This document shows, one piece after another, positions 36,752-46,064 of a stretch of 64,000 nt of DNA. Position 1 is the stretch's first letter; the number at the start of each line of letters is the position of its first letter. Position numbers and translations under genes: made by a program. Below the pieces are notes generated by a model. The model saw only the letters and a list, made by a program, of their open reading frames with translations, ran no database searches and had not been told where the DNA came from. The stretch comes from Encephalitozoon hellem ATCC 50504 (Eukaryota > Microsporidia > Unikaryonidae), in contig NC_018472.1 of assembly GCF_000277815.2 (NCBI RefSeq), positions 62,001-126,000 of the forward strand, in the 5' to 3' direction.

Positions 36752-37434
36752 ATGAAGGTAAGTGGCTTTGGGAAGACTAATTTTAGCTGAATATAGCATA
36801 TCCGACGAATGGTACGCAGAAGATGTTTGAGATTGATAGGAAGTACGAAACAAGGTTGTATGACAAGAAGATAGGGGACCAGTTTGACGGTGGGATTCTT
36901 GGAGAGGAGTTTGAGGGAACGATCATGGAGATTACCGGGGGTGATGACTATCAGGGGTTTCCGATGGTTGACGGACACTTGACAAAGAAGAGGGTAAGGC
37001 CGCTGTTGTCGAAGGGAGATGCTGGATACAGGTGCAGGCGTAAGGGAGTAAGACGCCGCAAGAGTGTCCGAGGATCCATTGTTTCTGAGGAGATCTGTGT
37101 GTTGAACCTTATAATTCTGCGTCCTGGAGAGAAGGACATAGACGGCCTTACAAATGTTGTCAATGATGTGTCCCATCTTCCCAGAAAGGAGAGCAAGCTT
37201 AGGAAGATGTTTGCAGTTCCCGACGAGGAAAAGAACGTTGTGGGGTACATCAGGAATATATTTAAGGCTGAGTGTGAAGACCCAAAGAAGATACCCAAGA
37301 TCCGGCACAATGGAAAGAGGATAAAGAAGGAGCAAGAGAGAAAGGAGAGCATCAAGAAGATAAAGTTGGAAAGAAAAAGAATTCTGGAGGAGGAAAGGAA
37401 AGCTTATCTCGAGAAGTATTTCAATAAAGCCTGA
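36752..37434 (+). CDS. RPS6: 40S ribosomal protein S6 (eS6), with a 29-base intron after codon 2
   Basis: Joining 36752-36757 to 36787-37434 gives a 217-residue eS6 that begins MK then LNIAYPTNGTQKMFEID, the exact family start. Without splicing the first ATG (36823) would cut off this conserved N-terminal strand. Downstream blocks are typical: RLYDKKIGDQFDG, GGDDYQGFPM, LTKKRVRPLLSKG, RRRKSVRGSIV and LTNVVNDVSHLPRK. The C-terminal tail is a Lys/Arg/Glu-rich helix. The usual Ser cluster phosphorylated by S6 kinase in animals is absent at the end. eS6 sits at the foot of the 40S subunit. Confidence 0.95.
36758..36786 (+). other. Spliceosomal mini-intron in RPS6 (29 bases)
   Basis: The intron runs from GTAAGT (36758-36763) to TTTTAG (36781-36786). 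A branch-site-like GACTAAT (36775-36781) sits directly against the 3' splice site. It lies between codons (phase 0), right after the second codon, and its removal restores the conserved eS6 N-terminus. Short, start-proximal introns in ribosomal protein genes are known from Encephalitozoon. If retained, translation would run on through in-frame codons to a stop within the intron (TAA or TAG) or shift the frame. Confidence 0.92.
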
Positions 37435-37448
37435 TTTATTTTCCAGAT

Positions 37449-38438
37449 TTATAAATTTTTCTCTGTAACTTGCGATGATGCTAGGTCCCATCCTCTACAC
37501 CAGTTGGGCAAGCTTGCCACATACTCTATTCCGTTATATATGTACTTCCAAGCATGGAGGCAGATGTAGTGGCCCTTGGCGACAAAGGACCGGTTGCTCC
37601 TTCCCTTGCAATGCTTAACCACATACTCATACATCCTTCTGTCCCCAAGTCCATTTATGTCTGCATGACAGACATCATCTTGAGGTAGCGGAGGCTGCAC
37701 ACCATCACCATACATTACGTCATTTATGATCGGAAATCCAATACTCTGTAGATGTATTCTAATCTGATGTGTACGCCCCGTCACAGGCTTACACTCGACA
37801 AGTGAGTATCCATCTTTGTACTCCAGCCTTCTGAATAGCGTTAAGCATGCCTTTCCTTCGTCACTCACATGCCTGTTCTTACCTTCTGTGCACTTGATGC
37901 CTTTATCCACAACCACACTATCAGGAAACATTCCACAGACCTTTGCAATGTAGATCTTCACGGCATCTCGGATACTTTCCAGGCATTTCGAGTGGTTTCT
38001 TGTTGCAATTATCAGCACGCCAGACACAGGCATATCCAGCCTATTGATGCAGGCAACCTTCTGGTCTCCAAAAAGCGCTCTTGTGACAGAGTATTCTCTA
38101 TAACCTCCTGTGGGGTGGCAGGGAATCCCAGACGGCTTGTTTACAACAACATAGTCTTCCTCTATCTTTATAACATCGATCTCCGGATGCGACGGCTCGT
38201 GGATATGAACAGTATGCTTTATTACGTCTCCGATCCTGAGCATCCTTGTAGGCTCTACAACTTCCTCGTTAACTGTTATCACGCCACACTCCAGTGCAGA
38301 CAAAAAATAGTCTCTGGTCCTTGTCCTGAACTCTGAAGCAAGAACATCTATAACAGGCCTTCCGCACCACCGTCCCTTGACATTGGTTCTGTATGTGAAA
38401 AAATACTCGGCCTCTCCCTTCGGCATCCAAGGGCTCAT
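37449..38438 (-). CDS. tRNA pseudouridine synthase of RluA family (PUS8/PUS9/RIB2 type)
   Basis: The 329-residue enzyme begins with an S4-like RNA-binding part (about 40-78, with VITVNEEVVEPTRMLRIGD) and continues with a RluA catalytic domain: VVVNKPSGIPCHPTG (97-111), INRLDMPVSG (131-140, catalytic D135), and GRTHQIRIHLQSIGFPI. The N-terminal EYFFTYRTNVKGRWCGR is specific to the yeast PUS8/PUS9 and RIB2 group, which make pseudouridine 32 in cytosolic or mitochondrial tRNAs. With no mitochondrial genome, a cytosolic PUS8 role is more likely. It converges with RPS6, 14 bases between stops. Confidence 0.9.
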   Translation of the reverse strand: MSPWMPKGEAEYFFTYRTNVKGRWCGRPVIDVLASEFRTRTRDYFLSALECGVITVNEEVVEPTRMLRIGDVIKHTVHIHEPSHPEIDVIKIEEDYVVVNKPSGIPCHPTGGYREYSVTRALFGDQKVACINRLDMPVSGVLIIATRNHSKCLESIRDAVKIYIAKVCGMFPDSVVVDKGIKCTEGKNRHVSDEGKACLTLFRRLEYKDGYSLVECKPVTGRTHQIRIHLQSIGFPIINDVMYGDGVQPPLPQDDVCHADINGLGDRRMYEYVVKHCKGRSNRSFVAKGHYICLHAWKYIYNGIEYVASLPNWCRGWDLASSQVTEKNL

Positions 38439-38507
38439 CCCCAGATTAAAGTTCAGCAGAGGCGTGCTTGGAACAGATATATTTGGCTTGTGCTCCAGGG
38501 CCTCCTA

Positions 38508-39707
38508 ATGAAGAACACAAACGAGCTGGAGCATCTGCAGATAACAGGAATGTCGATACTGTCTCTAGTGGTTTATTCATCTGGGTATAAGAAGACTATT
38601 CTCAACGACTTCCTGTTCTGTATAGTTCCTCAGTACTGTGCCATTATGTTCCCAGACAGCATATGGATTCTGTACATTTGTTTGGCTATGCTAATTAAAT
38701 ACCCAAAGATAAGAAGAGACCATGAATCCACTAGCGAAAAGACATCGGTCATAGATTATATGCGGTTCACGATCTCCGCCCTGGTTGTGATTGCGATATA
38801 CGGCGTGGACTTCGTAATATTCGATAAAAGACTTGGAAAGTCTCACTACCTTGGAGTATCGATGATGGATATAGGTGTAGGGAGCTTCATATACAATAGC
38901 GGGGTGGTGAGATGCAGGAGCAGATTCCAAAAAAGGCATATCAAGTCCTATCTCGCCCTTATTCTTTTGGGATTTGTAAGGTTCTTTTTCATCAGATGGT
39001 TTGGTATCAATGTGAACCCAAAAGAATACGGAACACACTTAAACTTTTACTTCCTACTTGCAGCCGTAAATCTCATATGCTCGGCCATAAAGTGCAGGCA
39101 TAACCTCCTTCTTGGGCTCTTGATAGTAACTGTGTATGAGGTCATCCTCAAGTTCTCTGGACTGATGTTTTTCATCTTTTCAGACGAAAGGAGAACATTC
39201 CTAGAAAAGAACAAGGAAGGGATTGTAGCAATTGTTCCGTATGTATCTATATTTCTGATGGCAACTGAGGTAGGAAAGATATGTCTTTCCCAAGAAAAGA
39301 TAAGAAGAAAGGCATTGAGGGCTCTAGGCATGTCGGGCCTGTTTGGATGTCTCTATGTAGCATTCTGCCTCTCAAGTGAGGGATCCAGGAGGCTAGGGAA
39401 TGGAGCATTTGTGTTTTGGGTGCTCACCCTCCACACCTTCCATTTGGGGATTTACATGCTCTTGGAGAGCATGATCGTTATGTACAGACCGCTAGTGGCC
39501 ACGTTCTGCAGTTCGAACATGATGTTCGTTTTTCTGTTCTCAAACCTGATCGTGTTGCTTGGCAATGTCTTCTTCGATCTTCGGAGCTTCTCGCCCATGG
39601 CCGGACACCTGAACATGCTTTCTTACCTGATATCTGTGTTTTTGGTGCCGACTCTGTTGGCAAGCAGGTTTGACCTTCGGTGGATAGGACTAGGATACAG
39701 GTCTTAA
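38508..39707 (+). CDS. GWT1: GPI-anchor inositol acyltransferase GWT1/PIG-W
   Basis: A polytopic protein of 399 residues and about 11-13 spans. The GWT1/PIG-W marks are DKRLGKSHYLGVSMMDIGVG (about 105-125) and, further on, GFVRFFFIRWFGINVNPKEYG then THLNFYF, matching the 'Y..H.sEYG.HWNFF' block. The enzyme acylates the inositol of GlcN-PI in the ER, an early step of GPI assembly, and would serve GPI-linked spore-wall proteins. The frame reaches a GTG at 38490 but ATG 38508 is the first methionine. It is divergent from the pseudouridine synthase with 69 bases between. Confidence 0.85.
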   Translation: MKNTNELEHLQITGMSILSLVVYSSGYKKTILNDFLFCIVPQYCAIMFPDSIWILYICLAMLIKYPKIRRDHESTSEKTSVIDYMRFTISALVVIAIYGVDFVIFDKRLGKSHYLGVSMMDIGVGSFIYNSGVVRCRSRFQKRHIKSYLALILLGFVRFFFIRWFGINVNPKEYGTHLNFYFLLAAVNLICSAIKCRHNLLLGLLIVTVYEVILKFSGLMFFIFSDERRTFLEKNKEGIVAIVPYVSIFLMATEVGKICLSQEKIRRKALRALGMSGLFGCLYVAFCLSSEGSRRLGNGAFVFWVLTLHTFHLGIYMLLESMIVMYRPLVATFCSSNMMFVFLFSNLIVLLGNVFFDLRSFSPMAGHLNMLSYLISVFLVPTLLASRFDLRWIGLGYRS

Positions 39708-39744
39708 CAAAGAAATAAAGCCTTGGCTGATCCCTTTTGTTTCT

Positions 39745-41367
39745 ATGAACAAAGAAAATTGTGGCAAGGGGATGGACCTTGAGAAGGAGAGACACGCCAT
39801 AATGCTGGAGAACCTCTTCTATCTTCTTTGCGGAGTGGACACCACGCATATGAAGATAGGAGTGAAGGACAAGAGATATGCATTGGTAGCCGATCCCACA
39901 TATCCTCCACAACTTGTTCTTCCATTTGAATCGCTAGCCATTAATGTGAGAGTTCTCAACAAGTTCATACTGAAGTCACAATACTCGTCAGACACGGTTA
40001 AGGAGATAGTAGCAGACCACTTTGAGCAAAGGGTCAGCAAGTATCTGAAGCACCTTATGAGCCTGAGAAGTAAGGTGTGGAGCATTGAGATGCTTATGGT
40101 GAGTCTAAGAAGTTCGATTGAGGAGTTTGATGAGATGAGGGAGATAGTAGACGATGTCAGAAACATGTCTGGCGTGAGGATATTGAACCTGCTTAAGAGA
40201 AGAAGAGACGGGACGGTCCGGTTTCTGGACATCTATGATGAGCTCATTGGCCCCTGTGTTCTAAGGATAAAGGCAGAGGTGGAAAGCTGGGTCACTGAGG
40301 GATTGATGCCCTGCAGTGAGTTTATGGTGAGGAAAAACGAGTGTCTGAGCGAGTTCACGGAATGTGCCTGGACACACCAATATACTATTGTTGAGGAGAA
40401 TGTCCCGTACTTCCTGGCGGAACACAAAGAGATTATCTACAACTGTGGAAGAATCATCAACCTCGGGAGAAGGATCCAGGGGAAGAACATATTCCACGGA
40501 TCCAGAAGAGAGTACAATCGCCTTGGGCTGACGGGGCTGAATGCATATCTAAGCATACAGTTTATGGAGTCGTTAAGAGGCGGGCTTGAAAAGGAGTTCG
40601 ATGTGATGCATAGGTACCTACTAATGAACGAGTCTTCCCTATATCTAGATATATTTGAGGAGCTGGTGGACGAAATGTTTTTTCCCAGCGAAAGAACGGT
40701 TGCCAAGATGAATGCCATCAGAGAGTCAAAGCATGTGGAAGGTCTTTCGTTCATAAGATCTGATGTGTCGACCAACGAGTACATTCTACAGATTCTGAAT
40801 GCTCAGATGCAGCCTTGCCAGAAAAGGCACTCCACAATGCTACAGCTGCTGAGTATCGAATACACGCCATCCATTTTGAGGAACTTCCTATCTCCGAGGA
40901 CTGTATCTGAGCTCGAGATAGTCTTCAGGTTTTTGTTTACACTCACCAGCATATCATACTATATGAGCAGGCTCAAAAGGTTCTGGTTTGCAAGAATGGC
41001 GATGATGGTGGTTGATAGATTCAGATTTTCCATCCACTCGAGAATGAATCCAATAAAGGTGGAGAAGGACATGGACTATGTAAGGAATGCCTTGCTCACC
41101 AGTACAAAAAGATGGCTTCGCGACCTGTATCTGACAAGTGAGAAGGCGTACTATGCATGGAGTAGTTTTTTTGATCTTTGCTTTGACTTTCTGGATGTGG
41201 AGTGTAAGTCTGCACTGAGCTGGGAAGAGATGAAACCATTTGAAAATAAGCTCATTGAAAGTATAGCAAGCCTCAAAGACATATTAGAAGTCACGGAGCA
41301 CAACGACCTGTTTATTCACTTCCTTGGCAGCATTGAGTGGATGAAGATGGCTAGTACCTTCATTTAA
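39745..41367 (+). CDS. Gamma-tubulin complex component (SPC97/SPC98, GCP2/3 family)
   Basis: The 540-residue product has both GRIP regions of the GCP family. The first carries LLKRRRDGTVRFLDIYDELI, then EVESWVTEGLMPCSEFMV and VPYFLAEHKEIIYNCGRIIN (compare 'EWI..G...Dpy.EF.v' and 'vPsFL......iL..GKyLn'). The second has LYLDIFEELVDEMF and a long helical C-terminal half that would bind gamma-tubulin. It is shorter than yeast SPC97 (823). The complex nucleates microtubules at the spindle plaque. Whether it is GCP2 or GCP3 is unclear. Confidence 0.8.
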   Translation: MNKENCGKGMDLEKERHAIMLENLFYLLCGVDTTHMKIGVKDKRYALVADPTYPPQLVLPFESLAINVRVLNKFILKSQYSSDTVKEIVADHFEQRVSKYLKHLMSLRSKVWSIEMLMVSLRSSIEEFDEMREIVDDVRNMSGVRILNLLKRRRDGTVRFLDIYDELIGPCVLRIKAEVESWVTEGLMPCSEFMVRKNECLSEFTECAWTHQYTIVEENVPYFLAEHKEIIYNCGRIINLGRRIQGKNIFHGSRREYNRLGLTGLNAYLSIQFMESLRGGLEKEFDVMHRYLLMNESSLYLDIFEELVDEMFFPSERTVAKMNAIRESKHVEGLSFIRSDVSTNEYILQILNAQMQPCQKRHSTMLQLLSIEYTPSILRNFLSPRTVSELEIVFRFLFTLTSISYYMSRLKRFWFARMAMMVVDRFRFSIHSRMNPIKVEKDMDYVRNALLTSTKRWLRDLYLTSEKAYYAWSSFFDLCFDFLDVECKSALSWEEMKPFENKLIESIASLKDILEVTEHNDLFIHFLGSIEWMKMASTFI

Positions 41368-41493
41368 TTTCCGGCCTCCTCGAGCTCTGGGTTTCAACTA
41401 CTAAAACATGTGGAACTAATATCAGAGGTTTGCTCTTACTATGTAGAAGCTCTTTTACAGGTAGGTATCAGTACTGTTTCAGATTGTAGTGAC

Positions 41494-41501
41494 TTTATAT
41501 A
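41494..41501 (+). promoter_or_regulatory. TATA-like box of the RhoGAP gene
   Basis: TTTATATA lies 31-38 bases before the ATG at 41532. It is identical to the element ahead of PGI. The 164-base spacer around it shows nothing else. Confidence 0.4.
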
Positions 41502-41531
41502 GCTAGAAATAGATTGGTTAGTAAATAAACA

Positions 41532-42395
41532 ATGGAGAGGAAATCCCTAGGGAAGCCATTTGAAAGAAGCCTAAGGACGGTGAACGGCCTTGACGATAAA
41601 GACTTCGAGGTATACAGAAGCAGCTTCTTCGACTATTATGACGATCTGATACGCAAGTACTTTGGGACCTTTGAGATATTCAAGCTGAGGCAAGGCAGAT
41701 TTGCAAGAATGTTTTTTTCTCATGAAATGTTGAAGCTTTCTTCCAAGTACGAGTGGGTTGTCACTAGGCTCAGCTATGGAAAGGAGGGAGAGCTGATGGT
41801 CCCTAGGAATTTCTACATACTAACGGAGACTGTCTTAAGCCTCGATTGCAAGGTCGGAGGGATCTTCAGGGTCAGAAACTCAATCACAACAATCAAGGAG
41901 TGTGTGGAGACTATCAACATGTGTGTCAGAAGGAATCTCTCGTATGGAGAAGCTCGAAGGATTCTTGTCCGGGACTACAATGTTATTGACCTTACCACTG
42001 CATTCAAGGAAATCCTCAGAGAGTACTCTAGCACAATCATTCCGGAAAGTCTAATAGACACTATGTTCAAAATAGCAAAGGTTGAGAGCAGGGAGGACCA
42101 GATTATTCTCTGTCAGATGCTATTTATATCAATGCCAAAGACAAATAGACATGTCCTTGAGGCGATGATCTACTTTTTGTATGTTATACATGACATTGCA
42201 ACGGACAAGGGAAAAAACCACAAGGACAACATGAACATGGAAGGGATTTCTACCATAATGATGCCGAATCTTGTGATCAAGCCTCACAACGAGCTGGATC
42301 TGGAGCAGGTCGGAGTTCTTGTAAATTTTATGAAGATGTTTTTTGGGAACTTTGCGGCGATCATTCAACTTGATCCAAACATTATGGAGCTTTGA
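41532..42395 (+). CDS. RhoGAP-domain protein
   Basis: Residues about 88-280 of 287 form a RhoGAP domain. GGIFRVRNS (109-117) supplies the arginine finger R113. Then come VIDLTTAFKEILREYSSTII (the 'lK.flReLp.pli' helix) and LPxxN-like and NMEGISTIMMPNLV, matching the 'N.M...nLa.v..Pnl' end. The first 85 residues are basic and unassigned. The protein should switch off Rho-type GTPases, hence cell polarity or actin. It carries no BAR, SH3 or PH domain, so it is a minimal GAP. Confidence 0.85.
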   Translation: MERKSLGKPFERSLRTVNGLDDKDFEVYRSSFFDYYDDLIRKYFGTFEIFKLRQGRFARMFFSHEMLKLSSKYEWVVTRLSYGKEGELMVPRNFYILTETVLSLDCKVGGIFRVRNSITTIKECVETINMCVRRNLSYGEARRILVRDYNVIDLTTAFKEILREYSSTIIPESLIDTMFKIAKVESREDQIILCQMLFISMPKTNRHVLEAMIYFLYVIHDIATDKGKNHKDNMNMEGISTIMMPNLVIKPHNELDLEQVGVLVNFMKMFFGNFAAIIQLDPNIMEL

Positions 42396-42495
42396 TAAAC
42401 AGACTATTTGACTAATAAACTCGACCGAAAATATTTTTTCCATCCATTACAGCACATTTTCGGAAGGTTATAACCGGGAGATAGTCCCTGCTGAG

Positions 42496-43566
42496 ATGGG
42501 GTTGCTTCCGCTCGACAAGAGGTTCAGGAGAATGAATCTGTTTGATGTGGGGAAGTGTATGATTGAGGGAGTGGAATACCTTGAGGAGATTCTCGAGTCC
42601 AACATCGACATTACAAAGGAGTATGAAAAAGATCTTTATGTACCACTTTTACTTCCAAGGTTAAAGACAGACGAATTCACCGAGGAGGATTACAGAAACA
42701 GCGTGACCATTGTTTGCCTGACGTCTTTGGGTGTGAGCTCAGTGAATAGGTTCTTACTGCGTTTCTTCAGGGGCTTTACTCTTAAGGGTACAAACACTGG
42801 GGTTGAGATTGTGTTCAATTCAAGGCAGGATGCTACGGAATGTTTGCGCCTAAGCAATAGGGACTTCTCCTTTCTTCGCCCTGCCGAGTACATAGAGCTT
42901 CCAGGTGCCTCGGAAGCAAGAAATGAAGGGAGTAAGTACTGCAAAGATGTTCCGTGCGACAGAAACAAGATTATACTGGGCCCGTTGGATGTAAGCCCAC
43001 CGATTCTTAGAGATGCTCTTGACGAAATATCGCCTTTGCAAAGCTTCAGGACATGTGGCAATCCCCTGTACTTTGTCTTTACATTCAGGAACCCGGAGTT
43101 TTGCGAGCCCTTTATCAGGGCTACAAGTCATATATTTATGTCAGACATAGGCAAGCCTCTGACCTCTGCAAGAGCTTACGAAGGGTGTACGATTCTGAAC
43201 CTTGGGAAGAACATTCCTCACCTTGCTCCAAGAAGAATGGCGGGACCCATTGCTCTCAGCAGGGAAAGAACCAGGATAGTGACTGTCCTGAATGTGATAG
43301 GGCCTTGGGATACAGATGTGTCCAAGGCTGTAGAGGGAATCAAGAAGATGTGTTCTAAGTATGGAGGTGTGAAGGACGTGATGGTGCCTGGGAACAGTCT
43401 TGGTGCAGCCAGACAGCCTGGAAGTTCTCGAATCTTTGTAGAATGCAGAGATCTAGAAACATCAGAGAGGGTTCGTGACGAGCTTGGAGGGCTTGTTTAC
43501 GAGGGCCGGATTGTTGCGACCGGTTATTATCCGGAGCTGAACTATGCTGCCGGAGAATATGAATGA
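42496..43566 (+). CDS. U2AF large subunit-like splicing factor (U2AF65)
   Basis: The last 90 of 356 residues form a U2AF-homology RRM (UHM): TRIVTVLNVIGPWDTDV, then VEGIKKMCSKYGGVKDVMVP, SSRIFVECRD, and a close RIVATGYYPELNY, as in U2AF65 RRM3. Two more RRM-like regions upstream (about 65-125 and 155-235) are strongly diverged. The Arg/Ser-rich N-terminus is missing. U2AF65 reads the polypyrimidine tract, which is nearly absent in 29-base introns such as that of RPS6. A bridging role through the UHM to SF1/BBP may matter more here; that is inference. Confidence 0.8.
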   Translation: MGLLPLDKRFRRMNLFDVGKCMIEGVEYLEEILESNIDITKEYEKDLYVPLLLPRLKTDEFTEEDYRNSVTIVCLTSLGVSSVNRFLLRFFRGFTLKGTNTGVEIVFNSRQDATECLRLSNRDFSFLRPAEYIELPGASEARNEGSKYCKDVPCDRNKIILGPLDVSPPILRDALDEISPLQSFRTCGNPLYFVFTFRNPEFCEPFIRATSHIFMSDIGKPLTSARAYEGCTILNLGKNIPHLAPRRMAGPIALSRERTRIVTVLNVIGPWDTDVSKAVEGIKKMCSKYGGVKDVMVPGNSLGAARQPGSSRIFVECRDLETSERVRDELGGLVYEGRIVATGYYPELNYAAGEYE

Positions 43567-43617
43567 CGTGAGTATTGATAGAACAAAAGACACTTGAAAG
43601 AATCCAAACAAACCAAG

Positions 43618-45045
43618 ATGGGGGAGAACAAGATCCCACTGCACCTGATGCTAGTCACATATCTGTTCTATCTTATTGTTGTTCTGCTGGGCCATGCCAG
43701 AGATACATTTGGAAAACTGTTTTTTCCGAGGATGTACAAAAGATATAAGCTGGACAATGGAAAAGTGCCACTGTATGGTAGTTTCGAGAGCTTCTTCAGC
43801 CGCAGGATATTCCGAAGAGGCCGGGACTGCTGCGAACGGCCTATTGCTGGTGTTCCCGGAAGATATGTCACGGTTCTAGAGAGGATATCTGAGGACTACA
43901 ACGAGACCTTTCGATTTACAGGAAGAAAGCTAAGGCTACTTAATCTTGGATCATACAACTATCTTGGATTCAGCAGCAACGAGGGCCCAATTGTGGAGAA
44001 GGTTGTGGATGTGGTGCGGCAGTATCCTCTTGTGATGACGGCGCCAACCAGAGAGGTGGGTTGCTACGGCATAATCAGAGAGCTGGAAGAGGAAATGGCA
44101 TCTTTCCTATACCAGGAGGATTGTATGGTGTTTTCGATTGGATATGGCACAAACTCTTCAAACATACCTGTGATATGCGAAGAAGAAACACTTATCTTGT
44201 CTGACGAGCTCAACCATGCGTCGCTGATAACGGGAGCAAAGATAAGCAAGGGGGTTATAAGGGTGTTTGAGCACAACAACATGGAGGATCTAGAGAGCAA
44301 GCTGGTCTTCAATATCTCGCAGGGGCAGCCTTTGACACACAGAGCATGGAAGAAGATCATTGTGATTGTGGAGGGAATTTATTCGATGGAAGGGACGGTT
44401 GCAAACATGAAAAGGCTGGTTGAGCTGAAGAAGAAGTACAAGTTCTACATATTTGTGGATGAGGCACACTCTATAGGAGCGCTGGGTGCCACTGGACGGG
44501 GCGTCTGCGAGCACACAGGAGTAGACTTCAAGGAAATCGACATCTTCATGGGAACGTTTACAAAATCCTTTGGAGGAATGGGAGGATATATAGCGGGGTC
44601 GAAGAAGCTAATAACATGGCTGAGGTTCTACAGCGACCTTTCTCTTTATGGAGACCAGATACCTCCGTTTGTATGCTCGCAGATATTGGAGAGTCTAAGG
44701 TGTATAAAGTTTACGGAGCTCGGGAGGCTGAGGATCGAAAAGCTTAGGTCGAACACTGTCCTCATGAGGCAGAGCCTTGTGAATGCAGGCTTTTTTGTGC
44801 TTGGAGATGAGTTTTCTCCGGTCATCCCCATTCTCGTTGTTTGCCCTGGGAAGCTAGCTGAGTTTTCGAGGCTATGCATGGATGAAGGAATCGGAGTTGT
44901 TGTTGTTGGGTATCCTGCAACGCCTATACTGACGAGCAGGGTCAGACTGTGCATTTCTGCGTCCCACAGCACCGAGGATATAATGAAGGCCTTTGAGGTG
45001 ATTGACAGGGTTGGAGAAAGGCTTGGGATGAAGATTTGTAGATGA
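43618..45045 (+). CDS. LCB2: Serine palmitoyltransferase subunit 2 (LCB2)
   Basis: The 475-residue protein has an N-terminal membrane span (about 9-26) and a PLP-dependent alpha-oxoamine synthase domain: LNLGSYNYLGFS, LSDELNHASLI, IYSMEGT, VDEAHSIGALGATGRG, and the PLP lysine K316 in TFTKSFGGMGGYIAG. The Lys marks it as the catalytic LCB2 rather than LCB1. It condenses serine with palmitoyl-CoA in the ER as the first step of sphingolipid synthesis. The partner LCB1 is not in this window. The frame begins upstream at a TTG; the ATG at 43618 is used. Confidence 0.95.
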   Translation: MGENKIPLHLMLVTYLFYLIVVLLGHARDTFGKLFFPRMYKRYKLDNGKVPLYGSFESFFSRRIFRRGRDCCERPIAGVPGRYVTVLERISEDYNETFRFTGRKLRLLNLGSYNYLGFSSNEGPIVEKVVDVVRQYPLVMTAPTREVGCYGIIRELEEEMASFLYQEDCMVFSIGYGTNSSNIPVICEEETLILSDELNHASLITGAKISKGVIRVFEHNNMEDLESKLVFNISQGQPLTHRAWKKIIVIVEGIYSMEGTVANMKRLVELKKKYKFYIFVDEAHSIGALGATGRGVCEHTGVDFKEIDIFMGTFTKSFGGMGGYIAGSKKLITWLRFYSDLSLYGDQIPPFVCSQILESLRCIKFTELGRLRIEKLRSNTVLMRQSLVNAGFFVLGDEFSPVIPILVVCPGKLAEFSRLCMDEGIGVVVVGYPATPILTSRVRLCISASHSTEDIMKAFEVIDRVGERLGMKICR

Positions 45046-45078
45046 GGGGTAGGAATAAAGCATAGGAATGGGGGTCCC

Positions 45079-46017
45079 ATGGATAGTGAGGTGTATGGAA
45101 TAGACTTGAACCCGAAGAGGAACATGCTAATACATGGGGGAGGAGATGACAAATGCATTGTAACTGATCTGGAAACGGGAGATATCATCAGCGTGGTGGA
45201 GGACTTCGATGACTCTGTAATATTCTGCAAGTTCATAGACGAGGAAAGATTTATTGTTGCCTCTCTGGACGGAACGATATCTCTGATGACTCTGGAGGGA
45301 GAGATCAACAATGTTTCTGTGAACGAGGATATTTCCCGGATAAAGATAAACGGAGACAAACTTGTTGTGGGGACTGTCGGAGGAAATGTGCACCTGTTTA
45401 CTCTTGATCTGTGTATTCAGAATGTCTGCATTGGACAGTATAACGAGATACAGGACATATGCTATGAAGATGGCAAGGTTTACACTCTCAGTGAGACCAA
45501 CTTCGTGATATTTGATGCCAAGAGCCACCAGAAGCTTATGGATGTTCATGTGAGAGGCGGGTCTGCCATGGACAAGATACCTTCAAGTGATGTTGTCTGC
45601 CTGGGACTGGAAGGATGCATTGTGGTGAGAAAGAACGCCCATCTCCTGAGCAGAATTAGTGTTGAGGGGACTCCCGAGTGTGTTCTGTACATGAACAACT
45701 ACTTTATTGTTGGTGGAGACTTCGACCATATACTTCTTATAAACATGCCTATGGGGATGCGTACGTTCAAGATACCGATTGGGGCAGAGAAGATACTGAG
45801 CATAAAAGGAGACGGAGAAAATAGGATTGTGTTTAGCACATGCAATGGAATTGTCGGATGTGGTGACATAAGAGACGAGAAGAGCTTCAAGCTTGTTGAA
45901 GGGGGTGTGGGATGTATCTTTGATCTGTGCTTCAAGGACAGCATGGTGTATATTGGGGGAGAGCATGGATTTAATGCCCTTGACATGAGGAGTATTGAAG
46001 AGCTTAAGGTGGAGTAG
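45079..46017 (+). CDS. WD-repeat protein, AAMP/SQT1-like
   Basis: The 312 residues form about seven weak beta-propeller blades. The first two read EVYGIDLNPKRNMLIHGGGD then DSVIFCKFIDEERFIVAS, in the layout of AAMP/SQT1 ('vf...lhP...l..tGGgDD', then 'DSV....Fs.dg..lAt'). SQT1 is the chaperone of ribosomal protein uL16. WD dipeptides are largely lost, so other propeller families are possible. The ATG follows GGGGGTCCC directly. Confidence 0.6.
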   Translation: MDSEVYGIDLNPKRNMLIHGGGDDKCIVTDLETGDIISVVEDFDDSVIFCKFIDEERFIVASLDGTISLMTLEGEINNVSVNEDISRIKINGDKLVVGTVGGNVHLFTLDLCIQNVCIGQYNEIQDICYEDGKVYTLSETNFVIFDAKSHQKLMDVHVRGGSAMDKIPSSDVVCLGLEGCIVVRKNAHLLSRISVEGTPECVLYMNNYFIVGGDFDHILLINMPMGMRTFKIPIGAEKILSIKGDGENRIVFSTCNGIVGCGDIRDEKSFKLVEGGVGCIFDLCFKDSMVYIGGEHGFNALDMRSIEELKVE

Positions 46018-46064
46018 CGAAGAAAATAAACATTTTATTCCTTCTTAGGTGTTGGTAAGCAAGC

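Noticed and set aside
36439..37491. 350-residue minus-strand frame
   Set aside because: Antisense to BIR1 and RPS6, both of which have strong family motifs. No recognisable domain.
44646..45359. 237-residue minus-strand frame
   Set aside because: Antisense to LCB2 and the WD-repeat gene; Ser/Leu-rich shadow.
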